Part shown: positions 9,363-17,857 of the stretch, one piece after another
Layout of the letters: every line of letters starts with the position of its first letter
Numbering within the stretch: position 1 is the first letter of the stretch
Source: a virus
Reading direction: 5' to 3' (one strand)
IMG/VR virus record: IMGVR_UViG_3300021373_002437
Location: 1 to 64,000 of that record
Length of the DNA stretch: 64,000 bases
Translations under genes and position numbers: made by a program
Notes under the pieces: generated by a model
The model's input: the letters and a program-made list of their open reading frames with translations, nothing else
Told to the model about the DNA's origin: nothing
Databases searched by the model: none

Positions 9363-10760
9363 ATGCCACATACATACGATTTAATAAAGGTTAAAGATAT
9401 AACGGAACAATTGAATGAAGTTGGTCCCGGTTTTTGTATGGCTAAGTGGTACCACATTAGCATGCATCTACATACGGGACAAAATCACAGTTGTTACCAC
9501 CCAGCCCCACATAAAATTCCATTGAAAGAAGCACAGGAGAACCCTAATGTACTCCACAATACCCCATATAAGAAACAGGTTCGAAAAGAAATGTTGTCTG
9601 GTGGTAGACCCTCAGAATGTTCTTATTGTTGGGATGTAGAAGACTTGCCCGGAGACCATATTTCTGATAGAATGTTAAGGTCTTCTGAAGAATGGTCTAT
9701 ACCTAAAATTGAAGAAACTTCAAAGATGACCGGGGATGAAGATGTTTATCCTGCATATCTAGAACTGAATTTTAGTAATCGCTGCCAATTTAAGTGTAGT
9801 TACTGCGCTCCTATGGCTAGTTCTACTTGGGTTAATGAAACGGATAAGTATGGTGATTGGCCTTTGGAAAACCCGATCAATGTTAGGCAGTACCAAAACA
9901 TATCATTCCAAAATGAGGGGACTAAACATGGAGAAGAAGATTCGAACCCATATATTAAAGTCTTTTGGGATTGGTTTCCAGAAGCATATCCTCATGTACA
10001 GACACTTAGATTCACTGGTGGCGAGCCTTTATTAAGCCCCAATGTTTTCAAGGTTCTTGATTATGTTTCAGAACACCCAAACCCAGAACTTAAATTTGCT
10101 GTAAACAGTAACATGTCAGTTCCTCAGAGAAACATAGAGCGGTTCATTAATGTCACTAATGATTTGGTGCAAAATAATAAAATCAAGGGGTATGGGGTAT
10201 TCACCAGTGTAGATACGTGGGGGGCACAAGCTGAATGGATACGTAATGGATTGAACATAGAGAAATACGAAAACAATCTTCATTACTACATGCAAAACTC
10301 CGCAACCCCATATATGAGTTTTATGGTCACGTTCTGTTTGCTGGCAATTCCTAGGTTCACGGAATTTTTGGATAAAGTATTGGAATTGAGGAAGCAGTAT
10401 AACGTTTGTAATGATCAGCGCCAAAGAATAAACTTTGATACTCCATACACAGTAGAACCACCACATTTAACCGCTAGAATTGCAGATGATTGGTTTGTGG
10501 AAAGATTAGATCACAACTGTCAATACATTTTAGACAGGGTTGATGACAATGATGTGAATGCGTTTTCCATGGTAGAATATGAAAAGCTTCATCGGGTTTT
10601 GGAGTGGGTGAAGAGAAGTAGATTTGAGGGCGATGAATTGGCAATGAACCGTAGAGACTTTGCTAAATTTGTCGATGAACATGACAGGAGACGGGGCACA
10701 GACTTTCATGCTGCATTCCCTGAACTTAGAGAATTTTATGAGATGTGTAGAAAATCATGA
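9363..10760 (+). CDS. Twitch-type radical SAM protein (SCHHP subgroup, 3)
   Basis: A 465-residue third member of the subgroup, one base after the preceding stop. The N-terminal auxiliary domain has C25 (GPGFCMAKW), C44 (SCYHP, one His replaced by Tyr), C86 and C89 (GRPSECSYCW). Core ligands are C141, C145 and C148 (NRCQFKCSYC), then LRFTGGEPLLS. The C-terminal signature is DEHDRRRGTDFHAAFPEL. In the second core region the protein reads NFDTPYTVEPPHLTARI, less like the LRFP strand of copies 1 and 2, so the substrate pocket may differ. Its end overlaps the next start as ATGA. Confidence 0.88.
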   Translation: MPHTYDLIKVKDITEQLNEVGPGFCMAKWYHISMHLHTGQNHSCYHPAPHKIPLKEAQENPNVLHNTPYKKQVRKEMLSGGRPSECSYCWDVEDLPGDHISDRMLRSSEEWSIPKIEETSKMTGDEDVYPAYLELNFSNRCQFKCSYCAPMASSTWVNETDKYGDWPLENPINVRQYQNISFQNEGTKHGEEDSNPYIKVFWDWFPEAYPHVQTLRFTGGEPLLSPNVFKVLDYVSEHPNPELKFAVNSNMSVPQRNIERFINVTNDLVQNNKIKGYGVFTSVDTWGAQAEWIRNGLNIEKYENNLHYYMQNSATPYMSFMVTFCLLAIPRFTEFLDKVLELRKQYNVCNDQRQRINFDTPYTVEPPHLTARIADDWFVERLDHNCQYILDRVDDNDVNAFSMVEYEKLHRVLEWVKRSRFEGDELAMNRRDFAKFVDEHDRRRGTDFHAAFPELREFYEMCRKS

Positions 10761-12064
10761 AAGATGAAAAAAATGAAATTATGTGCAAAACATTCACCGA
10801 TGATGTTCAGGAGTCATTTTGTGTACTTCCCTTTGTCCACACAAACCTGAACACTGAGGGAGATGTTTACCCCTGTTGTATTTCTTGGGACGCAGAGCGT
10901 TCAAATAAAATTGGTCTTTTAAAAGATAATACTTTAGAAGAATTATTCAACGATGATAAGCTACAACAACTTCGTCGCGACTTGATATCAGGAACGCGCC
11001 GCCCCGATGTTTGTGTTCGCTGTTACACTTCTGAAGACAATGGTTTTCCTGCTGGTAGACATGGCAACAATCGTGATCTGCAGCACATGATTCCTCAAAT
11101 ATTAGAGGACTATTCTGAAACCGGATATATGCCACCGAAAATAAAAAGCTGGGATATTCGTTATAGTAATTTATGTAATTTGAAATGTAGAAGTTGTGGT
11201 GGAATATACAGCACTACATGGTCAAAAGAAGATTCTGAGTTTTATCATGGGATGGAATACCGCGAGATAAAATCATATGAAGGAAAAGACCCTCTTGAGA
11301 ACCAATATGAACACGTAGAAAAAATATATTTTGCTGGTGGTGAGCCACTTATAATGCCAGAACATTTTTCAACCCTGAAGAAGTTGATTGAAATCGATAG
11401 AGCCAAGTACGTTAGATTAGTTTATAATACTAACATGACAAAACTCAATTATGATAGGAACTACTTACCAGATTTGTGGAAAGAATTTAAAGCAGTTTCA
11501 TTGGGGTTGAGTATAGATAATTTTGGGGATAGAGCAAACTACATACGTCATGGAAATATAAAATGGAACAAAATAGAAGATAATATTAAGAAAATGTATG
11601 AATATACAACGACTCCCGGTTCTAATATGGATTACTTTTTTTCACCAACTGTGAGTTTATTGAATGTGTATACTTTAACAGATTTGCATCGCTATTTATT
11701 TGAAAATGGTATGATGGTCCACCCAGACCAAATACTTCTCAACATTTTGTATCACCCACAGGAACTTTCTATCACCATACTCCCTGACCACATAAAGGAA
11801 GAAATATCTGGCAAAATTATTGCACATATAGCGTGGTTGAATTCCTTGGACGGTACTTATGGCAATGCCAAAGGGCAATTTGAAAGTCTATTGTCCTATA
11901 TACATGAGACAATACCGAATGTGGAAGAACATGTTGAACGTTTTGTGAAAAGAACCCAAGAGATTGACCACAGAAGAAATGAATGCTTCCCAGATACCTT
12001 TCCAGAATATGCAGAATGGTGGCAAACTATTACTAAGGACAAAATTTTCGCGGTAAACATATGA
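10757..12064 (+). CDS. Twitch-type radical SAM protein (PCC subgroup, 1)
   Basis: A 435-residue radical SAM protein with the canonical version of the N-terminal twitch domain: SFCVLPF (C22), VYPCCISW (C40/C41), a TLEELFNDDKLQQLRRDL helix and PDVCVRCYTSED (C86, C89). Radical SAM ligands are C140, C144 and C147 (NLCNLKCRSC), followed by YFAGGEPLIM. The C-terminus has EIDHRRNECFPDTFPEY. This Cys-Cys plus Cys-x-x-Cys arrangement is what SPASM/twitch domains use to hold an auxiliary [4Fe-4S] cluster. It differs from the SCHHP group in having a doublet of cysteines. It is coupled by ATGA overlaps on both sides. Confidence 0.9.
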   Translation: MKDEKNEIMCKTFTDDVQESFCVLPFVHTNLNTEGDVYPCCISWDAERSNKIGLLKDNTLEELFNDDKLQQLRRDLISGTRRPDVCVRCYTSEDNGFPAGRHGNNRDLQHMIPQILEDYSETGYMPPKIKSWDIRYSNLCNLKCRSCGGIYSTTWSKEDSEFYHGMEYREIKSYEGKDPLENQYEHVEKIYFAGGEPLIMPEHFSTLKKLIEIDRAKYVRLVYNTNMTKLNYDRNYLPDLWKEFKAVSLGLSIDNFGDRANYIRHGNIKWNKIEDNIKKMYEYTTTPGSNMDYFFSPTVSLLNVYTLTDLHRYLFENGMMVHPDQILLNILYHPQELSITILPDHIKEEISGKIIAHIAWLNSLDGTYGNAKGQFESLLSYIHETIPNVEEHVERFVKRTQEIDHRRNECFPDTFPEYAEWWQTITKDKIFAVNI

Positions 12065-13329
12065 AAGAACTGCCCAAAACTATATGTGCTCACCCGTGGC
12101 AACATTTACATAGTTGGCCTGATGGGAAGGCTATGTTGTGCTGTGTTGCCCATGGGGGAGATAAACACGGTGCTGTTGGTGATTTTTCGGTTAATTCATA
12201 CGAAGAAATTATGAACAGTGATAAAATGAATCAAATCCGAAAAGATTTCTTGAATGGTGAGAAACCCGTTGAGTGTAGTGCTTGTTGGAAAGCTGAAGAG
12301 TTGGGTAAAAGCAGTTTTAGGTTAGATATTGGTCTCAGCGATGAAGTAAGAGATTTGATGGAAAGAACCTCCGATAATGGAGAGCTTCCAGAAACAAAGA
12401 TGTATTACATGGATTACCGATTCAGCAATCTGTGTAACCTTGGTTGTCAAACTTGTGGTAGTCCACTTAGCAGCACAATAGCAAATAAGAGGGAGAATAA
12501 CGAGAGTGAAAATTCTATACTGAGAGACCGAGGGGTTTTATCTGAGAGGGGTACTGTTACATCATTTGTTTATGCCAGACCAGATTTCATGGAAGTTGAT
12601 GTTTATCCATATTTGGATGATTGTCGGAGTTTTTATTTTGCTGGTGGTGAACCGTTAATGCACCAAGAACATCTGGATATACTTAACTACCTAAACGACA
12701 ATAAATTATACAATAAGCACATAATGTATAGTACAAACCTGTCAATTTTATCATGGAAGGGTAACGACTTTATTGATATTTGGAAAAACTTTAGCAACTT
12801 GATGTTTTGGTGTAGTGTAGATGCACATGGCCCCGCATTAGAATATGTTAGGGAATATTCCAACCACGACACGATCTTTAAAAATTTGCAAAAGTTGTTA
12901 GATGCAAAAAAAGATCATCCCCAAATGAAGATAAATATTTGCTGTACCCACAGTGTATATAATGCATATTGTTTTCCAGAATTTATAGACTTTTTGTATG
13001 AGCAGGGATTTCTACAACTGCTGGATGATATTGAAATAAACTATGCTTTTGGAGATTTGAATTCTCCAGCAATACTTCCTAACTTCGCAAAAAAGGAACT
13101 AAAAGAGAAGAGGGCCCTTTGTAGGAACAATGAATCAATTCAATATGCAATGCAAAAATTTGATAAGTTTGAATATTACTATGACACAGTAGATTCTGTT
13201 ATAGACGAACCCAGTCAAAAAAGAGTCTGGGATGATCTGGTCTCAAAAAAATTGATAAAAGATATGAAAAAGCTTGAAAACAGCCTGCCTTGGTTGCACA
13301 GTGTTGTTGAGAGGTATAGAATTGTATGA
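12061..13329 (+). CDS. Twitch-type radical SAM protein (PCC subgroup, 2)
   Basis: A 422-residue protein. Twitch ligands are C9 (TICAHPW), C27/C28 (AMLCCVA), C72 and C75 (VECSACWKAEE). Core ligands are C125, C129 and C132 (NLCNLGCQTC) followed by SSTIANKR, then FYFAGGEPLM. Unlike the others the C-terminus lacks an obvious DxRR...FPE signature and ends SLPWLHSVVERY. Start and stop overlap neighbours by 4 bases (ATGA). The substrate is unknown; the operon context implies it acts on the same product as its five relatives. Confidence 0.88.
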   Translation: MKELPKTICAHPWQHLHSWPDGKAMLCCVAHGGDKHGAVGDFSVNSYEEIMNSDKMNQIRKDFLNGEKPVECSACWKAEELGKSSFRLDIGLSDEVRDLMERTSDNGELPETKMYYMDYRFSNLCNLGCQTCGSPLSSTIANKRENNESENSILRDRGVLSERGTVTSFVYARPDFMEVDVYPYLDDCRSFYFAGGEPLMHQEHLDILNYLNDNKLYNKHIMYSTNLSILSWKGNDFIDIWKNFSNLMFWCSVDAHGPALEYVREYSNHDTIFKNLQKLLDAKKDHPQMKINICCTHSVYNAYCFPEFIDFLYEQGFLQLLDDIEINYAFGDLNSPAILPNFAKKELKEKRALCRNNESIQYAMQKFDKFEYYYDTVDSVIDEPSQKRVWDDLVSKKLIKDMKKLENSLPWLHSVVERYRIV

Positions 13330-14531
13330 CACATTGCATTAACGTATATAAAGGACTTAGATATACCAATAGTGGGGATGTTCAGTTTTGTTGTAAGAGT
13401 GATATGTTTCTAGATGATAAGGATGGGAACAAGGCACAAATTTATACTCACACCCTAGAAGAAGCCCAAAATGGAAATCTTGCTGTCGAAATTAGAGAAG
13501 ATTTGGAGCGGGGGGTAAAACATAAGAATTGCCAGAAATGTTGGGATGAAGAAGAAGCTGGCATTTCTAGTAAAAGAATTTTGGACAACCAAAGAGCTAT
13601 TCGATATTGGGGAGAAAGGTATTTAAATGATAAAGTGGTATCCCCAGAAATAGTTGAGTTTAATTTTGGAACTATTTGCAACCTCAAATGTAGAATATGT
13701 GGTCCGTGGTCGAGCAGTAGATGGAATTCTGAATTTTATGAGTTGCTTGCCGGGGAGGATTATCCAAAAGAACATCACGACAACCAAGTTTCTTTGTGGC
13801 AAGGTAATTGGGAAGATGATAGTCCTGCGTGGGACAATATTTCTAAAAGCATCGGCAACCTAAGACACATTGATTTCTATGGTGGCGAGCCTTTTTTGGT
13901 AGACCGCAATTGGGAAATATTGAAGCAGAATGTTGAAAATGGTAATTCCTCAAACCAATATATCCATTTCAATACGAATGGAACTCGTTATGAGGAAGAG
14001 CATATAGAAATTTTAAAGAGTTATCGTAGAATAAATATAAGTTTATCTATTGACGATATGGGGGAGCGATTTAATTATCAGAGGCATCCGGCTAACTGGG
14101 ATATAGTAAATGAAAACTTAAAGAAATTTAAAGAGCTTGAAGAAGAATTCCCCCAGTTTGAAGTTATGGTCTGTGTGACTGTTAATAATTTAAATTTGTG
14201 GTATATACCGGAATTGGTGAATTATTTTGATAGTATGGGAATACCCTATTATATAAACTATTTACACTACCCCTCCCACTATAACATATCAAATTTAAAA
14301 CAAGATGTTAAGCCTTTGGTGGCGCAAAAATATGATGAAGCCATGATGGAGATGCAATGTAATTATAGTAAAGATAATTTGAAAGCAATAATAAATTATA
14401 TGAATGTTAATATAGGCACCGCTGAACGGTGGAATGAATTTTTAAATAAAACTGAATTCAGTGATAAATATAGAAAACAAAATTTTAAAAGTGTTTTTCC
14501 TGAGTGGGCCGATGTGTTGGGGATTGTGTAA
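13326..14531 (+). CDS. Twitch-type radical SAM protein (PCC subgroup, 3)
   Basis: A 401-residue protein. Twitch ligands are C4, C22/C23 (VQFCCKSD), C69 and C72 (KNCQKCWDEEEAG). Core ligands are C118, C122 and C125 (TICNLKCRIC) followed by GPWSSSRWN, a run typical of this family, and then DFYGGEPFLV. The C-terminus has KQNFKSVFPEWADVLG, a degenerate form of the FPE signature. It is the last of the radical SAM series. The stop is followed directly by the TTG start of the SDR gene, continuing the operon. Confidence 0.88.
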   Translation: MTHCINVYKGLRYTNSGDVQFCCKSDMFLDDKDGNKAQIYTHTLEEAQNGNLAVEIREDLERGVKHKNCQKCWDEEEAGISSKRILDNQRAIRYWGERYLNDKVVSPEIVEFNFGTICNLKCRICGPWSSSRWNSEFYELLAGEDYPKEHHDNQVSLWQGNWEDDSPAWDNISKSIGNLRHIDFYGGEPFLVDRNWEILKQNVENGNSSNQYIHFNTNGTRYEEEHIEILKSYRRINISLSIDDMGERFNYQRHPANWDIVNENLKKFKELEEEFPQFEVMVCVTVNNLNLWYIPELVNYFDSMGIPYYINYLHYPSHYNISNLKQDVKPLVAQKYDEAMMEMQCNYSKDNLKAIINYMNVNIGTAERWNEFLNKTEFSDKYRKQNFKSVFPEWADVLGIV

Positions 14532-15203
14532 TTGAATATAGTTATAGTTGGTGCTGGGAATGACCCGCAAAGATTTGGGGGATATTTCAAACAAGTTGCA
14601 GAAGAAGCGGAACATACTGTTTATACGTTTTCTTATAGACTTGAAACTACCGCTCTTGAGGACGTTCCAGTTATTTTTGAGTTGGATGTTTTAGATCGTA
14701 TACCAGAGGGAGAAACAATAGACTTGTTTCTATACAATTCCATTGGTGGGTTTTATCCGGGTCAACCAAAACATTATTCTTCATTGCACGATGTTAATAT
14801 GTACGAGTGGCAGAAATCTATTCTCATAAACGCAGCAATTCCACACAAACTTTCTACAATGGCTTTAAGAAAAATGGATGAAAACAGTTCTATTGTGTTT
14901 ATGACTTCTTCTGCCTCTTATTTGATAAACAGAGACAATTATTTGGAAATGGCTGGTTACTTTGGCACTAAAGGTGCTATGAATCAACTTATGCGAGCCA
15001 TGGCAGAATATAATGATAAGGGGACTACAGTATATACCATGGCACCGCACATACCATACGAAAATCCAGAACAGGCACGACTCATATTGAAAAAATTGAC
15101 CGATTACATTTTATCTATGAATAAAGAAAGTAATGGAAAAATACTACAGTGTTATCCACCAGATGGTAGAATCTGGCCCCACGAGGGAGGACAACATCCA
15201 TGA
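14532..15203 (+). CDS. Short-chain dehydrogenase/reductase-like protein
   Basis: A 223-residue protein with the SDR fold signature: an N-terminal NAD(P) strand IVIVGAG with G7-x-G9, a VFMTSSAS strand carrying the catalytic Ser, and YFGTKGAMNQL, which is the YxxxK active-site motif. It is at the short end of the family. The start is TTG directly after the previous TAA. It is followed with ATGA overlap by a 42-codon peptide. It could reduce or oxidise a sugar or a radical SAM product; the substrate cannot be inferred. Confidence 0.8.
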   Translation: MNIVIVGAGNDPQRFGGYFKQVAEEAEHTVYTFSYRLETTALEDVPVIFELDVLDRIPEGETIDLFLYNSIGGFYPGQPKHYSSLHDVNMYEWQKSILINAAIPHKLSTMALRKMDENSSIVFMTSSASYLINRDNYLEMAGYFGTKGAMNQLMRAMAEYNDKGTTVYTMAPHIPYENPEQARLILKKLTDYILSMNKESNGKILQCYPPDGRIWPHEGGQHP

Positions 15204-15328
15204 AAGACGAAAAAGATGTAGGAGAAAATGAAAAAGATCAGAAAGAAGTTGAAGAAAAAAAATCTGATGAAACATTGAAAGATAAAATTGATAAGTTGAA
15301 AAAAGAAGACCCGTTTATATATGACTAA
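15200..15328 (+). CDS. Highly charged 42-aa peptide in the radical SAM operon
   Basis: A 42-codon frame, ATG at 15200 and TAA at 15326-15328, overlapping the SDR stop at its start (ATGA) and the oxygenase start at its end. It is almost entirely Lys, Asp and Glu with no hydrophobic stretch, probably one charged helix, and ends DPFIYD. Tight packing with overlaps on both sides argues that it is translated. In an operon of radical SAM enzymes such a peptide could be a RiPP precursor (charged leader, short C-terminal core) or a small assembly factor. It contains no Cys, Ser/Thr-rich or Gly-rich core, so the precursor idea is only a hypothesis. Confidence 0.6.
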   Translation: MKDEKDVGENEKDQKEVEEKKSDETLKDKIDKLKKEDPFIYD

Positions 15329-15926
15329 TTTAAAGATAACAAAACCATTCGAGGGGTGGAAATACCACGGTGATGTTAATAAGGTTCCTTGTTGGTTCTT
15401 TGAGGGTGTTGATGTACCTGACATAGATTTCGATTCGTTAAAATGGAAGTCAAAACAGGGAGATTTTCTACAGGGGTCCGAAACCTTTGCATTGAGGTAT
15501 GAGGTCGAGGATATGTCAGACGCTTTGCAGAGAACATTAAGAGATTTGACTGTTTCTGTTATAAGCGAGATTCGTGAAAATCATTCTGAAAACATGGGAA
15601 TAGATATTTTGTATCCAATTTTTCCATGGAATCTCACTGCTAAGGTTGCTCTAAAAAAAGACATGAAAAGATTTCATATGGGAAAACATCTGGATAATAG
15701 AAATTCTAGATTTACTTTCATTATGAATTTAACTGACAATCTTGATGGCACTACTTTTCACACTGAAAATTTTGCAGAGCCATATAATGAATATGACCCT
15801 GTGTTTGGTCCCACCAAAAAAGGCAGTGGTGTTTTCTATTTCAACCATCACACATTAATACATGATATTGGACCAATAAAGTCAGAGGAACGATACATAC
15901 TTTTTCATCAACAATATATGAATTAA
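15321..15926 (+). CDS. 2-oxoglutarate/Fe(II) oxygenase-like protein
   Basis: A 201-residue protein with a plausible double-stranded beta-helix iron site: H123-x-D125 (FHMGKHLDN), distal H181 (TLIHDIGPI) and an Arg 10 residues later (R191 in EERYILF) that would bind 2-oxoglutarate. GSGVFYFNHHTLIHDI is typical of the C-terminal strands of this superfamily. These enzymes hydroxylate proteins, nucleic acids or small molecules. It is encoded with overlap on the 42-codon peptide and just before the carbamoyltransferase, suggesting a hydroxylation that creates the hydroxyl group to be carbamoylated. That order of steps is inference. Confidence 0.7.
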   Translation: MTNLKITKPFEGWKYHGDVNKVPCWFFEGVDVPDIDFDSLKWKSKQGDFLQGSETFALRYEVEDMSDALQRTLRDLTVSVISEIRENHSENMGIDILYPIFPWNLTAKVALKKDMKRFHMGKHLDNRNSRFTFIMNLTDNLDGTTFHTENFAEPYNEYDPVFGPTKKGSGVFYFNHHTLIHDIGPIKSEERYILFHQQYMN

Positions 15927-15927
15927 A

Positions 15928-17361
15928 ATGATAGCTTGGGGAGTTAGTGCCGGATTTCATGATGCTGCTTTGTCCGTGGTGGACAGCAGGCAGATTCTTT
16001 TTGCCTCGCATTCGGAGCGTTACAGTAGAGAGAAAAACGATAAGAACCTACACTCGGACCTGATACAAGACGCATTACAGTTCGGTTATCCCGAAATTAT
16101 ATTCTGGTATGAAAACCCTCTTTTAAAAGCCACCAGAAGAATCTATGCTGGACAAAGTAACTGGTACACAAATCCAAAGAAGTATTTTACTGAGGCTGGC
16201 TTTGACCCCTGTTGTCATATAGAATGGGGAAACCACCATGAGAGTCATATGGCTGCTGGTCACTACACAAGCCCGTTTGGTTCTTCCGCGACTCTAGTGA
16301 TTGATGCTATTGGGGAGTGGACCACAACATCCATCTGGAAAAACAATAAGAAGATTTGGAGTGCAAACTATCCACGTTCATTGGGACTGCTTTATTCTGC
16401 CTTCACAGATAGAGTTGGACTAAAGCCCAATGAGGATGAATATATCTTGATGGGTATGGCAGCATACGGTGAGCCTAATTATCAGGACGAGATTTATGAG
16501 TTGTCCAGAACAAGAAACTTCCACCGGGGAGCGAGAGACTTCCGACCAAATCTTACCTCAGAACAAGACCTGTTTGATATTGCATGCAGCGTACAGAAAG
16601 TATATGAATCATACTTTCATGCTTTGTTGTATAAGGCTAGAGATTTGACGGGAGAAAAGAATCTTGTGTTCATGGGTGGTTGTGCTTTGAATTGTTTAGC
16701 TAACAGGATGATTCCAAGGTATTTTAAAAAATATTGGATTATGCCCAGCCCCGGTGATGCAGGTTCTTCTCTTGGAGCGGTTCTTGCAAAGACCCGAAGA
16801 TATGTTAAATTTAAATCCCCTTACCTTGGGTACAATATTGAAGGCAAGTACCCAGTCAATGCTGCACTTAAAGAGTTGATGGAAACTGGTATGGTGGGCG
16901 TGGCGAATGGTCGCGCTGAGTTTGGTCCTAGGGCATTAGGTAACAGGAGCTTACTTGCAGACCCTCGTGGTCAAGAAATGAAGGACAAGGTGAATGCAAT
17001 CAAGCAGAGGCAAGAGTTTCGTCCCTTTGCCCCAGTGATACCTCAAGAAAAGGTTTCTGAGTATTTTGATGTACCCGAAGATTTTGAATCCCCCTATATG
17101 CAGGAGGTTGTTCGCTGTAAATACCCAGACGAATTCCCAGCCATTGTACATAAAGACGGTACCAGCCGTGTACAAACTGTAACCAAAAAGCAAAATTCTG
17201 GGTTATATAGATTGCTTACTAAGTGGGAACAGGAGACTGGTTGCCCCATGCTTCTGAATACTAGTCTAAATATTAAGGGACAACCAATTGTCAACAATGA
17301 AAAGCATGCGCGTGACTTTGAGCATAAATATAACGTGAGAGTTTTTACACAAGAGACCTAA
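15928..17361 (+). CDS. Carbamoyltransferase (NodU/CmcH/TobZ family)
   Basis: A 477-residue O-carbamoyltransferase. The N-terminal ASKHA-like domain starts WGVSAGFHDAALSVVD and continues with SHSERYSREKND (the usual ExRxSRxK motif) and MAAYGEP. FMGGCALNCLANR is the conserved Gly-Gly-x-Ala-x-Asn segment. The C-terminal domain has EFGPRALGNRSLLADPR followed by RQEFRPFAPVIPQE, both hallmarks of the family. It is shorter than NodU or TobZ (about 560-600). Family members transfer a carbamoyl group from carbamoyl phosphate, via carbamoyl-AMP, to a hydroxyl on sugars or antibiotics; some viral relatives are reported to act on hydroxymethylcytosine in DNA. Either sugar or base could be the acceptor here. 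It ends the accessory operon. Confidence 0.9.
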   Translation: MIAWGVSAGFHDAALSVVDSRQILFASHSERYSREKNDKNLHSDLIQDALQFGYPEIIFWYENPLLKATRRIYAGQSNWYTNPKKYFTEAGFDPCCHIEWGNHHESHMAAGHYTSPFGSSATLVIDAIGEWTTTSIWKNNKKIWSANYPRSLGLLYSAFTDRVGLKPNEDEYILMGMAAYGEPNYQDEIYELSRTRNFHRGARDFRPNLTSEQDLFDIACSVQKVYESYFHALLYKARDLTGEKNLVFMGGCALNCLANRMIPRYFKKYWIMPSPGDAGSSLGAVLAKTRRYVKFKSPYLGYNIEGKYPVNAALKELMETGMVGVANGRAEFGPRALGNRSLLADPRGQEMKDKVNAIKQRQEFRPFAPVIPQEKVSEYFDVPEDFESPYMQEVVRCKYPDEFPAIVHKDGTSRVQTVTKKQNSGLYRLLTKWEQETGCPMLLNTSLNIKGQPIVNNEKHARDFEHKYNVRVFTQET

Positions 17362-17363
17362 AT

Positions 17364-17371
17364 TATAAATA
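17364..17371 (+). promoter_or_regulatory. T4-type late promoter
   Basis: An exact TATAAATA box 8 bases before the ATG at 17380. With T4 spacing (box at -13 to -6) transcription would begin about 3 bases before the start codon. It marks the boundary between the accessory operon and the next block. A match of 8 bases alone is weak, but its intergenic position supports it. Confidence 0.6.
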
Positions 17372-17379
17372 ATCGTATC

Positions 17380-17676
17380 ATGGGTGATATACTTTTATTC
17401 AAACAAAAACCCAAGGAAAAAGAGCCGCTGCTCTTGGGTTACAAAATATCTTTCTATACTGAGGTAGAGATTGAGATAGCTTTGCTGGCTCTCAATATGT
17501 ATGGATTTGATAAGATCAGATACACCGTAGAAACAATGAAACAGTTAGACCCATTGTACATACGGGACTGCCTGCTAAAACTCAAAATGAGTGATTTGAT
17601 TTCGCGCAAAGGAAAACGTGCGATTAATGTTATTATCGATAATATGGAGGAAATACGTGATGCCAACCAAATTTAA
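17380..17676 (+). CDS. Small protein of unknown function
   Basis: A 98-residue, mostly helical protein that I do not recognise. It contains EVEIEIALLALNMYGF and ends EEIRDANQI. The start ATG lies just downstream of an exact late promoter box, with no clear Shine-Dalgarno sequence. The end overlaps the next gene by 17 bases. A winged-helix-like fold is conceivable from the pattern of short helices, but no motif supports a call. Confidence 0.7.
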   Translation: MGDILLFKQKPKEKEPLLLGYKISFYTEVEIEIALLALNMYGFDKIRYTVETMKQLDPLYIRDCLLKLKMSDLISRKGKRAINVIIDNMEEIRDANQI

Positions 17677-17857
17677 ACCTAGCGTGGTTAACACCGCAAA
17701 AACTTCTAATGGGACTACCTCTCGTAAGACTCAACATTACTACATGAGTGGTATATCCACAAAAGAACTTCTAGAGACGTACCAGAAAAGTAATACTACT
17801 CCCAAGTACAAAGACAAGATTCGAAAGGAACTTGTAAAGCGCGGAGTTGAAGTCTAA
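17660..17857 (+). CDS. Small conserved marine T4-like phage protein
   Basis: A 65-residue basic protein. The start chosen is the ATG at 17660, preceded by GGAGG; the longer upstream extension in frame runs through the preceding gene and is not credible. It begins MPTKFKPS and contains KTQHYYMSGISTKELLE and KELVKRG. I recall similar small proteins (MPTKYKPS...) in marine T4-like phages, always of unknown function. It lies in a chain of overlapping small genes. Confidence 0.75.
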   Translation: MPTKFKPSVVNTAKTSNGTTSRKTQHYYMSGISTKELLETYQKSNTTPKYKDKIRKELVKRGVEV

